The notes below the pieces were generated by a model. It ran no database searches. It was not told the DNA's origin and saw only the letters and a program-made list of their open reading frames with translations. A stretch of 7,297 bases of DNA from assembly GCA_030620255.1 (NCBI GenBank), contig JAUXFB010000060.1, positions 1 to 7,297 on the forward strand, given 5' to 3'. The position numbers and the translations under genes were made by a program. Origin of the DNA: Candidatus Aminicenantota bacterium. GTDB taxonomy: Bacteria > Acidobacteriota > Aminicenantia > UBA2199. Of this stretch, positions 6,305-7,297 are shown in pieces. The stretch's first letter is position 1, and the number at the start of each line of letters is the position of its first letter.

Positions 6305-6320
6305 GATACCAGAACTTTAT
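6293..6320. terminator. Weak candidate bidirectional hairpin between convergent rsmB and glgP
   Basis: ATAAAGT (6293-6299) and ACTTTAT (6314-6320) form a seven-base-pair stem around a 14-base loop that spans both stop codons. The stem has only one G-C pair and no long T run follows on either strand, so it is a poor intrinsic terminator by the usual criteria. It is the only structure seen in the 12-base gap where both transcripts must end. Confidence 0.2.
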
Positions 6321-7297
6321 TTCCAGATTTTCAGATTCATTTCATAAGGGTCTACAATTAATGGATGTGATGGAGTTACTCTTATTTTGAAACCAAAATT
6401 TCCTGTTTTTTTGCACAACATATAGCCAGAAAAATTATACCTGTTATTCCCAAGCTCTTTTACATCTTTTAGGTTCACAACTTTTGAATCCTCTATTTCA
6501 TTTTTATCAGATACGCGCCCATAATAAATATCAATATTTACATAATCAGGTTTAATATTACCAAGAAAAACATTAACTTCAACTTTAAATTTACTATTTA
6601 TTGTATAAATCCTCTTATCATCAAAATTAACCCTCTCAATATTTATAGAATTAAAATTATTCTTAATACTATTTTTCCATTTAATAAACTCCTTTAAATA
6701 TTTGAAGTTATCCTGCTTGAAAATTTTAAATCTTTCTCCTGCTTTTTTATAAAAAATATTAAAATAATCTTTAACCATTCTATGAGTATTATAATAAGAA
6801 GCAATTGAAGTAATAGAATTTTTCATCATATTAATCCATTCTATAGGCAAACCATCAGAATCTCTCTCATAAAATAGAGGAATAATTTCATTTTCAAGAA
6901 TAGAATAAATGGATTTACTATCAACATCATCTTGATATTTTCTACTTTCATAAACCTCACCATTCCCAATTGACCACCCAATAGTATTTATATAAGCTTC
7001 ATTCCACCATCCATCAAGCACACTGAAATTAAGAACACCATTCGCTCCTGCCTTCATTCCAGAGGTTCCGCAAGCTTCAAGAGGTCTCAAAGGATTATTT
7101 AGCCACACATCAACTCCCTGGACCATATATCTTGCAACATTAATATCATAATTCTCAATAAAAACAAACTTGTTAACTAAATTGTTTGAATTTATAAAAT
7201 GTATTATATTCTTTATAATATCTTTACCTTCATTATCCTTTGGATGAGCCTTACCTGCAAACACCATTTGAACAGGTTTATCTGTATTATTCAATAT
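6317..7297 (-). CDS. glgP: Alpha-glucan (glycogen) phosphorylase, C-terminal part, truncated by the window edge
   Basis: The frame runs from the right edge to TAA 6319-6317 and shows 326 residues; it remains open at 7297, so the true start lies outside. The fragment begins in the second Rossmann-like half with QMVFAGKAHPKD and includes the pyridoxal-phosphate signature EACGTSGMKAGANG. The Schiff-base lysine of that signature is encoded at 7054-7052. SVLDGWWNEAY follows. The C-terminal region, with VNVFLGNIKPDYVNIDIYYG and then RVTPSHPLIVDPYEM, matches the tail typical of the short bacterial/archaeal GT35 phosphorylases (about 830-850 residues) rather than the animal or E. coli MalP type. The enzyme splits terminal alpha-1,4-glucose units from glycogen or maltodextrin with phosphate, giving glucose-1-phosphate. 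It converges on rsmB and appears functionally unrelated to it. Confidence 0.94.
   Translation of the reverse strand: MLNNTDKPVQMVFAGKAHPKDNEGKDIIKNIIHFINSNNLVNKFVFIENYDINVARYMVQGVDVWLNNPLRPLEACGTSGMKAGANGVLNFSVLDGWWNEAYINTIGWSIGNGEVYESRKYQDDVDSKSIYSILENEIIPLFYERDSDGLPIEWINMMKNSITSIASYYNTHRMVKDYFNIFYKKAGERFKIFKQDNFKYLKEFIKWKNSIKNNFNSINIERVNFDDKRIYTINSKFKVEVNVFLGNIKPDYVNIDIYYGRVSDKNEIEDSKVVNLKDVKELGNNRYNFSGYMLCKKTGNFGFKIRVTPSHPLIVDPYEMNLKIWK

Noticed and set aside
7292..7294. TTG as a start codon for the glycogen phosphorylase frame
   Set aside because: The frame continues to the window edge and the residues there align with the middle of a phosphorylase, so this is an internal leucine codon of a truncated gene.

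Overview
The window comes from a very AT-rich bacterial genome, with densely packed housekeeping genes. The presence of formyl-methionine machinery (def, fmt), RsmB and MutL shows that it is bacterial. The phylum cannot be fixed from this stretch. A eukaryote-like lysine-ketoglutarate reductase and a propeller protein with a GEGP-type motif would fit an uncultured lineage, but that is a guess.

Layout, left to right. On the minus strand, 1-449 is the N-terminal part of a lysine-ketoglutarate (saccharopine-forming) reductase that runs off the left edge, with its own promoter and ribosome binding site. Next on the same strand, 541-2226 is complete mutL (DNA mismatch repair, with the endonuclease-type metal site). 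Then 2306-3373, also minus, is a gene for a predicted exported beta-propeller-like protein with richer base composition. Reading rightwards on the plus strand, def (3575-4093), fmt (4080-5012) and rsmB (5009-6304) overlap one another and form one operon. This is the classic translation-initiation and ribosome-modification cluster: Fmt adds the formyl group to initiator Met-tRNA, Def removes it from nascent proteins, and RsmB methylates 16S rRNA. Finally, 6317-7297 (minus) is the C-terminal part of an alpha-glucan/glycogen phosphorylase that enters from the right and converges on rsmB, with only 12 bases between stops.

The most unusual part is between mutL and def. The promoter/leader region of mutL, including its first codons, occurs twice in direct orientation exactly 1220 bases apart (2211-2280 and 3431-3500, 62 of 70 bases identical). 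The two copies bracket the propeller gene. The simplest reading is that mutL and def were once direct divergent neighbours. The propeller gene then entered with duplication of the mutL 5' end, leaving a fossil mutL start upstream. That fossil is now the start of a 27-codon reading frame overlapping the propeller gene.

The second notable feature is the def promoter. It has perfect consensus -35 and -10 hexamers with a 17-base spacer, and lies so close to the ATG that the def-fmt-rsmB mRNA is predicted to be leaderless. No transposase, CRISPR array, tRNA, rRNA or recognisable riboswitch was seen.
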